64,000 nt of DNA from Ilumatobacter fluminis (GCF_004364865.1 NZ_SOAU01000001.1:4186001-4250000); one strand, 5' to 3'; positions 16,464-31,409 are shown, numbered from the stretch's first letter. The notes: generated by a model not told the origin, from the letters alone. Numbers and translations: made by a program.

Positions 16464-17516
16464 TCACGCGTCGGGGTCGGGTGGAGCGGTGCGCCCGTCG
16501 TCGATCCACCGATCGATCAGCTCCCAGGCCGCCCACATCAACTCGACCTGATCGGCGTCGTCGATGGGGAACTGGTCGCGCGTCACCGCGACGAAGACCA
16601 TGTCGAGCACCTTGTGGTCGGGGATCGCCCGCCACAGATCGCGTGGCCCGGCGATCTCGTCGAGGCCGGTGTGGGCCACGAACACCGGCGACGCCGAGGG
16701 GCAGCCGTCGAGCGCGGCGAGCGCACCGTTCGTTCGCGGCGGCAGCACGTGCTGCAGACCGCGTGCACGTTCCGCCTCGGCCGTTCGGCCCTGCCGTTCG
16801 AAGTACTCGATCGCCCGCTCCCGGCGACGCGGCGTGAAGTTGCCACCCTCGGGAAAGATCACGAACGCGTCGCCGGGCTGCATGTCGGACGACAGGTCGC
16901 GGAGCAGACCGAGGACCTCGTCGCGATCGGCGCCGTGGCGGACGAAGTGGGTCGGCAGACGGTTGAGCAGGATGTCGAACGCCGGATCCCACTGCAGCGA
17001 CTCCTTGAGCACGATCCGGGGCCGACGCTCGAACTGGACCATCAGTTCGTACATCAGCAGGATCGAGTCGGCCGGACCCGCATGACGGCTCATGACGACC
17101 AGCGGGTGCTCGATCGGCCCGGGCGGATCGACGGGATGCCGACCGTCGGCATCGCGGATGAAGCCGCGCACGGCGATGTCGAGACTGAACAGGCGACGCC
17201 CTCCACCGACGAGCGTTCGCAGCGCCCAGTTCAAGACCCGGTAGTGCGCCTGCACCGACCACCTCGATCGGAGCCGCAGACCGAACCCGGTGGCGACCCA
17301 GAGCCCGAACGACGCGAGGATGATCGCGACCTCGACGAAGACGTACACGGTGGCGAGTCCGAGCGACCTCACGGCCCGGAGCGACCCGGGCAACCGGTAC
17401 GAGACGACGAACGCGACGATCAGCAGCACCGGCACCGACGCCACGTAGAACCAGACGAGGATCAGCGGGAGTGGCCACAGCACGAACCGGCGGACCCAAC
17501 GCGGTGGCAGCGTCAC
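16464..17516 (-). CDS. PlsC-like 1-acylglycerol-phosphate acyltransferase family protein
   Basis: 350 residues. Two N-terminal hydrophobic helices (about residues 8-32 and 48-75) anchor an acyltransferase domain. It shows the catalytic HX4D motif (SRHAGPADS) and the EGG motif (IFPEGGNFT), the glycerol-phosphate-binding block that usually reads EGT. It should transfer acyl groups to a lysophospholipid or another polar acceptor at the membrane. The start is GTG 17516, overlapping the TGA of the patatin gene (GTGA), which implies coupling. The pairing with a lipase suggests lipid remodelling. Confidence 0.85.
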   Translation of the reverse strand: MTLPPRWVRRFVLWPLPLILVWFYVASVPVLLIVAFVVSYRLPGSLRAVRSLGLATVYVFVEVAIILASFGLWVATGFGLRLRSRWSVQAHYRVLNWALRTLVGGGRRLFSLDIAVRGFIRDADGRHPVDPPGPIEHPLVVMSRHAGPADSILLMYELMVQFERRPRIVLKESLQWDPAFDILLNRLPTHFVRHGADRDEVLGLLRDLSSDMQPGDAFVIFPEGGNFTPRRRERAIEYFERQGRTAEAERARGLQHVLPPRTNGALAALDGCPSASPVFVAHTGLDEIAGPRDLWRAIPDHKVLDMVFVAVTRDQFPIDDADQVELMWAAWELIDRWIDDGRTAPPDPDA

Positions 17517-18373
17517 GGGACGAGTCCGTGCTCGCGGAGGTACGTCTCGGTCGCCGCGTGCGAGTCGGCGATCAGGCGGCCGGTGTCGCCCAGGTCGCGG
17601 TACTGGCGCAGGTCGTCGAAGTCCTTCGGGTCGCCGGTGGGCAACACGTCGATCCGGACGTGTTCGGGTGCCGCGGCGAGCGCCTCCAGAAAGCGATGAC
17701 GGCGCGAGATCTCGAACGCCACCAGCGCGACCTCCCACGGTTGGCTCGGAGCGCGCAGCGGCTGCTCGACACGGCCGACCTGCAGCACGAAGATCTGCTC
17801 GGCGCCGCGTGCGATCGCCCGGTCGAGCGGGATCGACGCGACGAGTCCGCCGTCGAGATAGTGGTCGCCGTCGATCTCGACCGGCGGGAGCAGCCCGGGC
17901 ACGGCCGACGAGGCGAGCACGGCGTCGATGATCGGACCGCGATCGAAGTAGCGCGCCCGCGCGTATTCGATCGACGCGGCGACGCACTCGAACGACACCG
18001 CCAGGTCTTCGATCAGGGTGACCGGTAAGGCCTCGTCGAGCAGCGACCGGAGGCGTTCGTTGCCGTAGACGTGGGTGCGTGACTTCGCCAGTGTCTTGAG
18101 GCCGCTGAAGATCGAGCCGCCGAACACATCGGCGCGGCTGAGCGACGACCACAGGTCGCGCATCCGCTCGACCTGATCGAGGGTCGGATCGGCAGCGACG
18201 AGCGCACCGTTGACGGCACCGATCGACGTACCGACCACCATGTCGGGCCGCACCCCCGCCTCCAGCAACGCCTGCAGCATCCCGACCTCGTGGGCACCGA
18301 GGAGCCCACCGCCACCCAGCACGAACGCCACCTTGCCCGACACGGTCTCAGTGTCGCGCGACCCGGTCGTCAC
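17513..18373 (-). CDS. Patatin-like phospholipase / acyl hydrolase
   Basis: 286 residues in the cytoplasmic RssA/YjjU-like patatin group. The oxyanion loop GGGGLLGAHEVG is near residues 20-31, the nucleophile elbow GTSIG near residue 50, and the catalytic Asp is in LDGGLVASIPLDRA. The Ser-Asp dyad is complete, so lipase or lysophospholipase activity is expected. There is no signal peptide. GTG 18373 overlaps the GH32 stop (GTGA), and its own stop overlaps the acyltransferase start, making a three-gene coupled unit. Confidence 0.9.
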   Translation of the reverse strand: MTTGSRDTETVSGKVAFVLGGGGLLGAHEVGMLQALLEAGVRPDMVVGTSIGAVNGALVAADPTLDQVERMRDLWSSLSRADVFGGSIFSGLKTLAKSRTHVYGNERLRSLLDEALPVTLIEDLAVSFECVAASIEYARARYFDRGPIIDAVLASSAVPGLLPPVEIDGDHYLDGGLVASIPLDRAIARGAEQIFVLQVGRVEQPLRAPSQPWEVALVAFEISRRHRFLEALAAAPEHVRIDVLPTGDPKDFDDLRQYRDLGDTGRLIADSHAATETYLREHGLVP

Positions 18374-19830
18374 ACCAAGGAGTCGAGCCGGATCGAACCG
18401 GGATCGGCGCCGGTGATCGTGACGGTTCGCCGACCGGCCGGTGGGAAGATCAACTCGGTGAACACCACGGCGCCCTGATCGGCGAACACCTCGACGGACG
18501 ACCGGTCGACGACGACATCGAGATCGAGCGGTCCGTCGGTCGGCACCGGCGCCGAGTGGATGCCGGAGAACCGTTCGTTCGGGTACTCCCCCGACGCCGA
18601 CCGGTCGACCGTCAGTGTCTGTGCTCCGCGGTCGAACGACACCGTCACCGCAGTGTCACCACCGAACCCGAGCCGGATCGTCACACCCGCCCCGCCGACC
18701 AACAGACGCAACCGATACGCGTCCGCCACCTCGACGACGGAAGGCGTCGGATCGGCTGCGTCGCCCCACCACCTCGCTGTACCTCGACCGGACGACGCAA
18801 CGGATCCGACACTTTCCGTCGCTGTGCCGCTCGGGTGATCGAGCGCGTCGACCGGCCGCTGGACGAGCACGTGTTCGCCCGCGCGTTCGACCAGTGCGAT
18901 GCGCCGGGGCAACGACATCGCGCCGCGCCACGGTGAGGTCGGCGTGTCGTGTGCGTAGTCCCAGTTGCTCATCCACGCGATCCAGGTCCGCTCGTTCGTC
19001 GGGGGCTCACCGGCGAACGGCAGCGCGCCGTAGAAGTCGGCACCCCAGTCGACCCAGCGCGGCTCGGTCGTCGGGTGGTCCGGCACGAACGTGAACCCGT
19101 CGAAGTCGCCGACGAAGTACTGGCCGCCGGAGCCGCCCGACACGTGCCCGGGGTTGTGGTCGATCTTCAGCACCCAGCGCGTCGCGGTGAAGCGTCGCTC
19201 ACGATCGAGCGCCGGCAACTCGAACAGGGCCGGACACTCCCAAATCCCGATCGTCGCTCCGGCCGGCCCGAAGCGCGAGCACTCGCCCCACGTCACCAGG
19301 TCGGTCGAACCGAACACGATCACCTGGCGACGATCGGGCAACGAGACGACCATGACCCAGCGTTCGGTCGGTGCGTGCCAGAACACGTTCGGGTCGCGGA
19401 AGTCGACGAGGTCGAGGTCGATCACCGGATCGGCACCGAACGGTTCGAACGTGGCGCCCCCGTCCCGGCTGACGGCGATCCGCTGATCCTGACGGACCCG
19501 GAGCGGGTCGTCGGCGTGTCGGTGCCCGGTGTAGAACGCGGCGATGGACCCGTCGGGCAGCGCCGCGGCGCTGCCCGAGAAGATCATGTGATCGTCGGCG
19601 ACCGGGATCGCCACGGGCAACTCCTGCCAGGTCACCAGGTCGTCGGACACGGCGTGCCCCCACGAGATGTCGCCCCACTCGAGCCCGTTCGGGTTGTGCT
19701 GGAAGAAGAGATGCCGACGATTGCCGTGGACGATCGGACCGTTCGGGTCGTTGATCCAGTGACGCCGCGCCGTGAAGTGCACGAGCGGGCGGTGGGCATC
19801 GCCGGCGTCGTTCGGGACGGAATCCACCAT
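18370..19830 (-). CDS. GH32 beta-fructosidase (sucrose/fructan hydrolase)
   Basis: 486 residues with a five-bladed propeller and C-terminal beta-sandwich. The nucleophile motif HWINDPNG is near residue 25, the transition-state motif FRDPNVFW near 145, and the acid/base motif WECPALFEL near 195. The C-terminal lectin-like part ends with VEVFADQGAVVFTELIF. There is no signal peptide, so it acts inside the cell on sucrose, sucrose-6-phosphate or short fructans. It is divergent from galK with a 40-bp gap, and a possible -10 (TAGGTT, minus strand, 19845-19840) lies 9 nt before the ATG. Confidence 0.92.
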   Translation of the reverse strand: MVDSVPNDAGDAHRPLVHFTARRHWINDPNGPIVHGNRRHLFFQHNPNGLEWGDISWGHAVSDDLVTWQELPVAIPVADDHMIFSGSAAALPDGSIAAFYTGHRHADDPLRVRQDQRIAVSRDGGATFEPFGADPVIDLDLVDFRDPNVFWHAPTERWVMVVSLPDRRQVIVFGSTDLVTWGECSRFGPAGATIGIWECPALFELPALDRERRFTATRWVLKIDHNPGHVSGGSGGQYFVGDFDGFTFVPDHPTTEPRWVDWGADFYGALPFAGEPPTNERTWIAWMSNWDYAHDTPTSPWRGAMSLPRRIALVERAGEHVLVQRPVDALDHPSGTATESVGSVASSGRGTARWWGDAADPTPSVVEVADAYRLRLLVGGAGVTIRLGFGGDTAVTVSFDRGAQTLTVDRSASGEYPNERFSGIHSAPVPTDGPLDLDVVVDRSSVEVFADQGAVVFTELIFPPAGRRTVTITGADPGSIRLDSLV

Positions 19831-19870
19831 CGGCGGACAAACCTACTGCGGCCTCCCTAGCCTGCTGATC

Positions 19871-25936
<6,066 letters not shown>

Positions 25937-25955
25937 GAGACGTACCTTTCGAGAA

Positions 25956-27158
25956 CTACTTCAGACCGCTCGACGCCGAGTTCTCGACGAAGTAGCGCTG
26001 GGCGAACAGGAACACGAGGATCGGTGGGGCCATGGCGATGATCGCCCCGGCGAACACCAGGTTGATGTCGGTCGACGAGCGACCTCCCAACATGGCGAGC
26101 GCGAGCGACAGCACCCGACTGTCGGTGTTGCCCGAGTTGATGATGACGAGCGGCCAGAAGAACGAGTTCCACGCGTAGAGGAACCCGAAGGTGGCGAGGG
26201 TGGCGATCGCCGGACGGGCGAGCGGCACCATCACCTTCCAGAGGATGCGCCAACGAGAGGCGCCGTCGATCAGCGCCGCCTCCTCGATCTCCAGCGGAAT
26301 CCCGACGAAGAACTGCCGCATGAGGAAGGTGCCGTAGACGGTGAACGTGAACGGGATGATGAGCGCCGCGAGGCTGTCGAGCCAGCCGGCCTGCAGCATG
26401 ATCTGGAACAGCGGGATGATGAGCACGACGAACGGCACCATCACCGACCCGAGGTACAGCAAGAAGAGCTTGTCTCGTCCCACGAACCGGATCCGGGCGA
26501 AGGCGTAACCACCGAGGATGGACGTGAGCAACTGGCCGACGACGACCAGGATCGTGACGAGCACGGTGTTGGTCAGCGCCCGGCCGAGCGCCTTGTCCTC
26601 GATGACCTCCGTGAAGTTCTCGAGACGAGGACCGAACTGCTTGACGGGTTCGGCGAGGTTGATCAGCTCGACACGCTCGTCGCCGTCCGCGCTGACGAAC
26701 AACCCACCCGAGGTGATGCGCGACCGATAGGCCTCGATCTCGTCACCGTCGACGGTGACGAGGTAGACGGTCTCCTCGTCGTCGTCGATCACGACCACCT
26801 GATCGGTCTCGACCGCGAGGCCTGCCTCCTGTCGGATCAGCGCGTCGGGGTCGTCGAGCGAGTCGAGCGGGGTGTACTCGGCGATGCCGATGTTGTTCTC
26901 GGCGAGTGCGTACGAGGTGCCGTCGAAGTCGTAGATCGGTACCGGATCTCCCTCGAGGCCGAAGTCCTCCGCAGCAGCGGTGGCGGCCTCCTGCGGGACG
27001 AGCGTCGGCGGATAGGAGAAGATGTCCTGGCTGTTCTTGGTCGACGTCGACAGGGCGACGATGAACGGGAACGCCACGATCACGGCGACGGCGACCAACA
27101 TCACGTAGGTCGCGACGCGCACCAGGGTGGCGCGAGGTCCCTTGCGCCTGACGCTCAT
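25956..27158 (-). CDS. Sugar ABC permease, MalG type, with large extracytoplasmic insertion
   Basis: 400 residues, whereas MalG/ThuG-type permeases are usually about 270-300. TM1 (about residues 15-38) is followed by STSTKNSQDIF, as in normal homologues. About 110-120 acidic, beta-rich residues come next (about 52-170, including VVVIDDDEETVYLVTVDGDE), before the normal sequence resumes at LENFTEVI...ALTNTVLV. The EAA loop (EEAALIDGASRWRILWKV) that contacts the ATPase is intact. The insertion is predicted to be outside the membrane, where it could touch the binding protein. The start overlaps the stop of the partner permease (ATGA). Confidence 0.9.
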   Translation of the reverse strand: MSVRRKGPRATLVRVATYVMLVAVAVIVAFPFIVALSTSTKNSQDIFSYPPTLVPQEAATAAAEDFGLEGDPVPIYDFDGTSYALAENNIGIAEYTPLDSLDDPDALIRQEAGLAVETDQVVVIDDDEETVYLVTVDGDEIEAYRSRITSGGLFVSADGDERVELINLAEPVKQFGPRLENFTEVIEDKALGRALTNTVLVTILVVVGQLLTSILGGYAFARIRFVGRDKLFLLYLGSVMVPFVVLIIPLFQIMLQAGWLDSLAALIIPFTFTVYGTFLMRQFFVGIPLEIEEAALIDGASRWRILWKVMVPLARPAIATLATFGFLYAWNSFFWPLVIINSGNTDSRVLSLALAMLGGRSSTDINLVFAGAIIAMAPPILVFLFAQRYFVENSASSGLK

Positions 27159-28903
27159 GACACACCTCCACTGGTCTCGTCACGTTGCATTCGGAACTGT
27201 GCGGCGGTGAAGCCGAAGATGACGAGGAACAGCACCCACGCCAGGGCCGAGGCGTAGCCCTGACGGTTGTTCGCGAACGCCTCCTGGTACAGGGTGAGCA
27301 CCGGCGTCTGGGTCGCGTAGTTCGGTCCGCCGGGGACGGGCCGGGAGAGGATCCACACGATCTCGAACAGCTGCAGGGCCAGGATCGATGTCGTGATCAG
27401 GACGTAGAACGTCGTGTTCCTGAGTTGCGGCACCGTGATGCGACGGAAGATCTGCCACGTGCTGGCGCCGTCGATCTCGGCCGCCTCGTACAGCTCTTTC
27501 GGGATCGCCTGATGGCCGGCGAGGTAGAGCACGGTGTTGAAGCCGAAGCTCATCCAGGCGAACACGACCACCATCGACAGCAACGCCGTACTTCGTTGCG
27601 TCAGCCAGCCGTGACCCGCGCCGGGCTCGGAGAGGCCGACGAGGTCGAGCAGGTAGTTGATCCAGCCGATGGTCGCGTCGAACATCTGCCCCCAGACGAT
27701 GGACACGCCGATCACGCCGGCGACCGACGGGATGAAGTAGATCGCTCGGAAGATCTTCATGCCCGGCAACTTGGAGGCGAGCACGCTCGAGAGCACCAGC
27801 GCCGGGAGCACCGACAGTGGTACGGCGAGGACGAGGAACACGAAGATGTTCCGCATCGACAGCCAGAACTCGACGTCGCGCGCGCCGACGACCCAGTGCT
27901 GTCCGAACCAGTCGGCGTTCATCAACACCTGGTAGCCGTCGGACAACACCTCGGTGCCGGCGTTCGGGGCCGACGCGCTCGCGAAGTCGAGCGACAGCGC
28001 TCGTGTGTAGTTGCCCAACCCGATGAACTCGCGCCCGGTGTTGGTGGTCTCCCAATCGAAGAACGAGACGTACAGCGAGAACAGCAGGGGGAAGGCGAAG
28101 AAGATCAGGAACCCGAGCAGGTTCGGCGACAAGAACGCGAGCCCGCTGAGGGCTTCCTCGACGGTGCGTGAGGTGTGGAAGTGGTTCGCTGCACGACGCG
28201 ACCACATCATGCGGGTCGCGAGTGCGGCGGCGATGGTCAGCGCCAGTGCTCCGATCGTGATCGGGCGGCTGATGGCGTCGATCGCGTACTCGATCGCGCC
28301 CATCGGGTCGGCGGCGATCACGAACCAGACGCCGGCCACGCCGGCGACGACCCAGCCGGCCCGGCGAAGCAGTTCGGCGAGTCGGTTGGTGGGTTCCTTG
28401 GCGAGCAACTGCTTTGCGACGAGCACCCAGATCAGACCGACGCACACCACGAGGAACGGGAGGAACGCCTTGTACAGCCCCTCTCCCAGGTAGCCGATCG
28501 ACCGATACACGTTGAAGAGGTGCAAGGTGATCGCGCCGGCGATCACCGCGGTGAGGTAGCTGACGGCCAACGACACCGGGCGCGCCCATCGGGTCCGGGC
28601 GCTGACGCCGTAGGCGGCAGCCATGTTGGCGACGAACGCCGCGCCGAAGAAGCCCTGCAGCGCGTAGCGCGGCATCCACGGCAGTTCGTCGGCTCCGCCA
28701 CGCCGGGCGAGCATGAACACCGCAGCGCTCGCGAGCACGCCGACGAGGTGCCAGACGACGACCATGCGAACGGCGAAGCCGGTCAGCCCGCGGTCGTCGA
28801 TGTGGCGCTGCCCGGTCGGGCTCTCGGCCAGTGCCCCACCGAGGCCGGTGGGATGGTGGTCGGCGCTCGACGCGTCGGGCGTCGGCGCGGAGGTTTCGCT
28901 CAC
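27155..28903 (-). CDS. Sugar ABC permease, MalF type, with extra N-terminal membrane domain
   Basis: 582 residues. The last 320 or so are a normal MalF/UgpA-like permease: LSPNLLGFLIFFAFPLLFSLY, then the EAA loop ELYEAAEIDGASTWQIFRRI. Before it are about 240 residues with six or seven predicted hydrophobic helices (for example MVVVWHLVGVLASAAVFML), which is not usual in the family. GTG 28903 is preceded by GAGGGGAAC. The extra domain lacks obvious catalytic motifs and may be a fused membrane protein of unknown role. Confidence 0.88.
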   Translation of the reverse strand: MSETSAPTPDASSADHHPTGLGGALAESPTGQRHIDDRGLTGFAVRMVVVWHLVGVLASAAVFMLARRGGADELPWMPRYALQGFFGAAFVANMAAAYGVSARTRWARPVSLAVSYLTAVIAGAITLHLFNVYRSIGYLGEGLYKAFLPFLVVCVGLIWVLVAKQLLAKEPTNRLAELLRRAGWVVAGVAGVWFVIAADPMGAIEYAIDAISRPITIGALALTIAAALATRMMWSRRAANHFHTSRTVEEALSGLAFLSPNLLGFLIFFAFPLLFSLYVSFFDWETTNTGREFIGLGNYTRALSLDFASASAPNAGTEVLSDGYQVLMNADWFGQHWVVGARDVEFWLSMRNIFVFLVLAVPLSVLPALVLSSVLASKLPGMKIFRAIYFIPSVAGVIGVSIVWGQMFDATIGWINYLLDLVGLSEPGAGHGWLTQRSTALLSMVVVFAWMSFGFNTVLYLAGHQAIPKELYEAAEIDGASTWQIFRRITVPQLRNTTFYVLITTSILALQLFEIVWILSRPVPGGPNYATQTPVLTLYQEAFANNRQGYASALAWVLFLVIFGFTAAQFRMQRDETSGGVS

Positions 28904-28956
28904 GTCAGTTCCCCTCGAATGCTCCGTCGCAGGCGCGGTGGAGCAGGTCGTCCGGC

Positions 28957-28997
28957 CGTGTCGGGTCAGGGCGGGGGGGGTGCCCCGACCCGACACG
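28957..28997 (-). terminator. Strong hairpin between binding-protein and permease genes
   Basis: Perfect 11-bp arms (CGTGTCGGGTC at 28957-28967 and its complement at 28987-28997) continue inward with GGGC/GCCC. The loop contains a run of eight G. It lies 17 nt past the binding-protein stop and about 54 nt before the MalF start. Such intercistronic hairpins usually cut permease expression relative to the binding protein or protect the upstream mRNA 3' end. Confidence 0.65.
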
Positions 28998-29013
28998 AAC
29001 CGGTCCGGTCGGA

Positions 29014-30414
29014 TCAGCCTTCGAAGGCGACCGCAGTCTCGGCGCAGATGTTCGCCTGGAAGTCGTCGATGGTCCGCTCACCGTTGAGGACAGCGGTGAT
29101 CGCGCTGTCCATCACGGCGCCGTACTCGGGCCAGCTGCCGGTCCACAGCGGACCTTCGGCCGTCGGCGAGTCGGCGAGTCCGTCGATGAACGCCTGGTTG
29201 TTCTCCGGCGGCGTGAATCCGAGGAAGGCCTCGATGGCGGCGTCGGACTGACGGCTCGGGATGTTCGCACCCAGCTCGCTGACCGTCGCCATGGTCTCGG
29301 CGGTCGTCAGCTGCTGGACCAGGTCCCACGCCTCTTCCGGATGCTCCGTGTTGGCGTTCACCACGTAGGCGCCCCAGAACAGCCAGTTGCCCTGCGTGCC
29401 GCCGGGTCCGACCGGCAGCTGCACGACGTCCCAGTTGAACCCGGCGTCGGCACGGGCACCGGGCGTCGCCCAGCGGCCGTTCATGTACATGCCGACGGTG
29501 CCGGCCTTCCACGGCGCCTCGCCACCTTCGCCGTACGGCACGGTGGCGCCACTGGCGAACAACGCTTCCATCGCGGTCAGACCCTCGATCGCCTCGGGCG
29601 TGTCGAGCGCACAGGCCGTGCGGTCCTCGTTGAAGAAGCTGCCTCCGGCGGCGTTGATGAAGGTGCCGTACGGGCCCCACCAGGCGTCCATCGCGAAGCC
29701 CTTGTTCTCGCCGCCGAGTTCGGCGACCTGCTGGCTGACCTCGGTGAACGTCTCCCAGTTCCACTCACCGGCTGCTGCGAGCGCACGAGGATCGTCGGCT
29801 CCCGCCTCGGCGATGAGGTCGTTGTTGACGTACAGCGCCATCGTCGACACGTCGCGGGGCAGACCCCACAACTTGTCGCCGGGGCCACCGGTCTCGGTGT
29901 CGTAGGTCAGGTGGTACATCGGTTCGGGGTAGAACTCGCTGGTGTCGAAGCCGTCCTCGGCTGCCAACGGGGCGAGGTCGTAGATCAGGCCCTCGGTCTG
30001 GAAGCGGGCGATGTCGGTGCCGGGGATCCAGAACACGTCGGGCGCGGTGCCGTTCGCGATCTCGGTCACGAGCTGGTCCTGATAGCTGCCGGTGTCGGTG
30101 GTACCGGGCTCGTAGTTCAGGCTGTACGCATCACCGTTCGCTTCGTCGATGCTGTCGCTGATGTCGCCGTAGACCTCGGCCTCGGCGTCGTTGTCGGGAC
30201 GGGTGCGCCACCGGATGGTGACGTCACCGTCGGCCGGCTCGTCGGCCGGCTCGTCGGCGGCCGGCTCCTCGGCAGGTTCGTCGGCCGGTTCCTCGGCGGG
30301 TTCTTCGGTCGAACCCTCGTCGGCCGGCTCGGCTGCGTCGTCGTCGTCGCCACCGCACGCCGAGACGATCAGAGCGATCGACACTGCGGCGGCAGCCCAC
30401 TTGGTTTTCTGCAC
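29014..30414 (-). CDS. Sugar ABC transporter substrate-binding lipoprotein
   Basis: 466 residues. A lipoprotein signal peptide ends at lipobox VSAC with lipidated Cys20. An acidic Glu/Pro/Ala/Asp repeat linker (about residues 24-62, EEPADEP units) follows, then a family 1 extracellular solute-binding fold (TAPDVFWIPGTDIARF; LWGLPRDVSTMALYVNND, read in part). It captures the sugar outside the membrane; the galT-lacZ genes downstream indicate a galactoside. AAGGAG precedes ATG 30414. A DeoR regulator lies 109 bp upstream on the same strand. Confidence 0.93.
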   Translation of the reverse strand: MQKTKWAAAAVSIALIVSACGGDDDDAAEPADEGSTEEPAEEPADEPAEEPAADEPADEPADGDVTIRWRTRPDNDAEAEVYGDISDSIDEANGDAYSLNYEPGTTDTGSYQDQLVTEIANGTAPDVFWIPGTDIARFQTEGLIYDLAPLAAEDGFDTSEFYPEPMYHLTYDTETGGPGDKLWGLPRDVSTMALYVNNDLIAEAGADDPRALAAAGEWNWETFTEVSQQVAELGGENKGFAMDAWWGPYGTFINAAGGSFFNEDRTACALDTPEAIEGLTAMEALFASGATVPYGEGGEAPWKAGTVGMYMNGRWATPGARADAGFNWDVVQLPVGPGGTQGNWLFWGAYVVNANTEHPEEAWDLVQQLTTAETMATVSELGANIPSRQSDAAIEAFLGFTPPENNQAFIDGLADSPTAEGPLWTGSWPEYGAVMDSAITAVLNGERTIDDFQANICAETAVAFEG

Positions 30415-30523
30415 GTTCGTGCTCCTTGTGTTTCGGGGGCTGCGGCGGGAACCGCACCCTCTCTCCCCCTCCCCACTGATGTGGGACGGTGTCGCCGGCG
30501 CTCGGGGCCCCGGGCGAATCTGG

Positions 30524-31336
30524 TCAGGTCGTCGTTCGGTCGGCGACGATCACGTCGACTCCCTGTGACCTGACGGCGTCGAGCACCGTCGAGCTGGCGC
30601 CCGAATCGGTGATCAACACGTCGACGTCGTCGATCGGGCAGACCGTGGCCAGTGCACGGCTCCCGATCTTGCTGCTGTCGGCCACGACGACGCAGCGGGC
30701 TGCGGCGCCGATCATGCTGCGCTTGACCGCGGCCTCGGGCAGGTTGATGTTGGTGACGCCCGCGACCGGGTCGACGCCGTTGCATCCGAGGAAGACGGTG
30801 TCGACGCGCAGGCTGTCGAGCATGGGGGCGGCGAGCGGTTCGACCAGGCTGTGCTGCTTGGGTCGGAGGGTGCCGCCGGTGACCACGATCGTGAAGCGCG
30901 GGTGCGCGGCTTCGAGACCGAGTGCGATCTTGAGCCCGTTGGTGAACACCATGAGCTCGGTGAGGTCGGTGCGGGCGACCAGTTCGTCGGCCAGTGCCGC
31001 CGTGCTGGTGCCGACGTCGAGGAGGATCGACTCGCCGCTCGACACCAGCCCGGCGGCGACCCGGGCGATGGCCGACTTCTGTTCGGCCTGCTCGGTCATG
31101 ACCTCTTCGAAGGTGCGCTCGATTCGGGAACCGGCGAGCGGCATCGCTCCGCCGTGGACGCGCTTGGCGAGCTGGCGCTCCTCGAGCTGCTGGAGGTCGT
31201 GTCGGATCGTGACGGCGCTGACGCCGAACCGATCGGACAGGTCGCGGACCCGGACGAAACCGGTTCGGACGAGCAGTTCGTGCTCGGCGCGCTGGCGCAG
31301 CTCGGCCGGCAACGGATCACCGGATTCGGCCGTCAT
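30524..31336 (-). CDS. DeoR family transcriptional regulator of the galactoside operon
   Basis: 270 residues. The N-terminal winged HTH includes VRVRDLSDRFGVSAVTIRHD (about residues 25-44). A sugar-phosphate-sensing domain follows, with LLDVGTSTAALADEL, TGGTLRPKQHS and FLGCNGVDP. DeoR proteins usually respond to sugar phosphates; galactose-1-phosphate or a related sugar phosphate would fit this locus. I chose ATG 31336 because the HTH then begins about 11 residues in, as is normal. An in-frame GTG at 31372 lies almost on the predicted transcription start. Confidence 0.9.
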   Translation of the reverse strand: MTAESGDPLPAELRQRAEHELLVRTGFVRVRDLSDRFGVSAVTIRHDLQQLEERQLAKRVHGGAMPLAGSRIERTFEEVMTEQAEQKSAIARVAAGLVSSGESILLDVGTSTAALADELVARTDLTELMVFTNGLKIALGLEAAHPRFTIVVTGGTLRPKQHSLVEPLAAPMLDSLRVDTVFLGCNGVDPVAGVTNINLPEAAVKRSMIGAAARCVVVADSSKIGSRALATVCPIDDVDVLITDSGASSTVLDAVRSQGVDVIVADRTTT

Positions 31337-31362
31337 CGTGCGGCCACCACGTTCCCCCTCGG

Positions 31363-31376
31363 TTTCATTCACTTTC
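31363..31376. promoter_or_regulatory. Candidate DeoR operator: TTTC direct repeat
   Basis: TTTC at 31363-31366 and again at 31373-31376, one helical turn apart, are followed by similar T/C-rich sequence at 31381-31385. DeoR-family proteins often bind short direct repeats of this kind. The element overlaps the predicted transcription start of the DeoR gene, consistent with autorepression. Confidence 0.4.
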
Positions 31377-31380
31377 GTTA

Positions 31381-31409
31381 TTCTTAACTTTGCTGTCGTT
31401 TGGTGTCAA
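31381..31409 (-). promoter_or_regulatory. Promoter of the DeoR gene
   Basis: On the minus strand a consensus -35 TTGACA (31409-31404) is followed after exactly 17 bp by TAAGAA (31386-31381). The predicted start is near 31374, giving a leader of about 38 nt to ATG 31336. It is the closest match to the sigma-70 consensus that I see in the window. Confidence 0.65.

Noticed and set aside
30224-30330. A possible tandem DNA repeat in the binding-protein gene
   Set aside because: It encodes the acidic EEPADEP-type linker behind the lipobox. The repetition comes from the low-complexity protein tether, not from a mobile or regulatory element.
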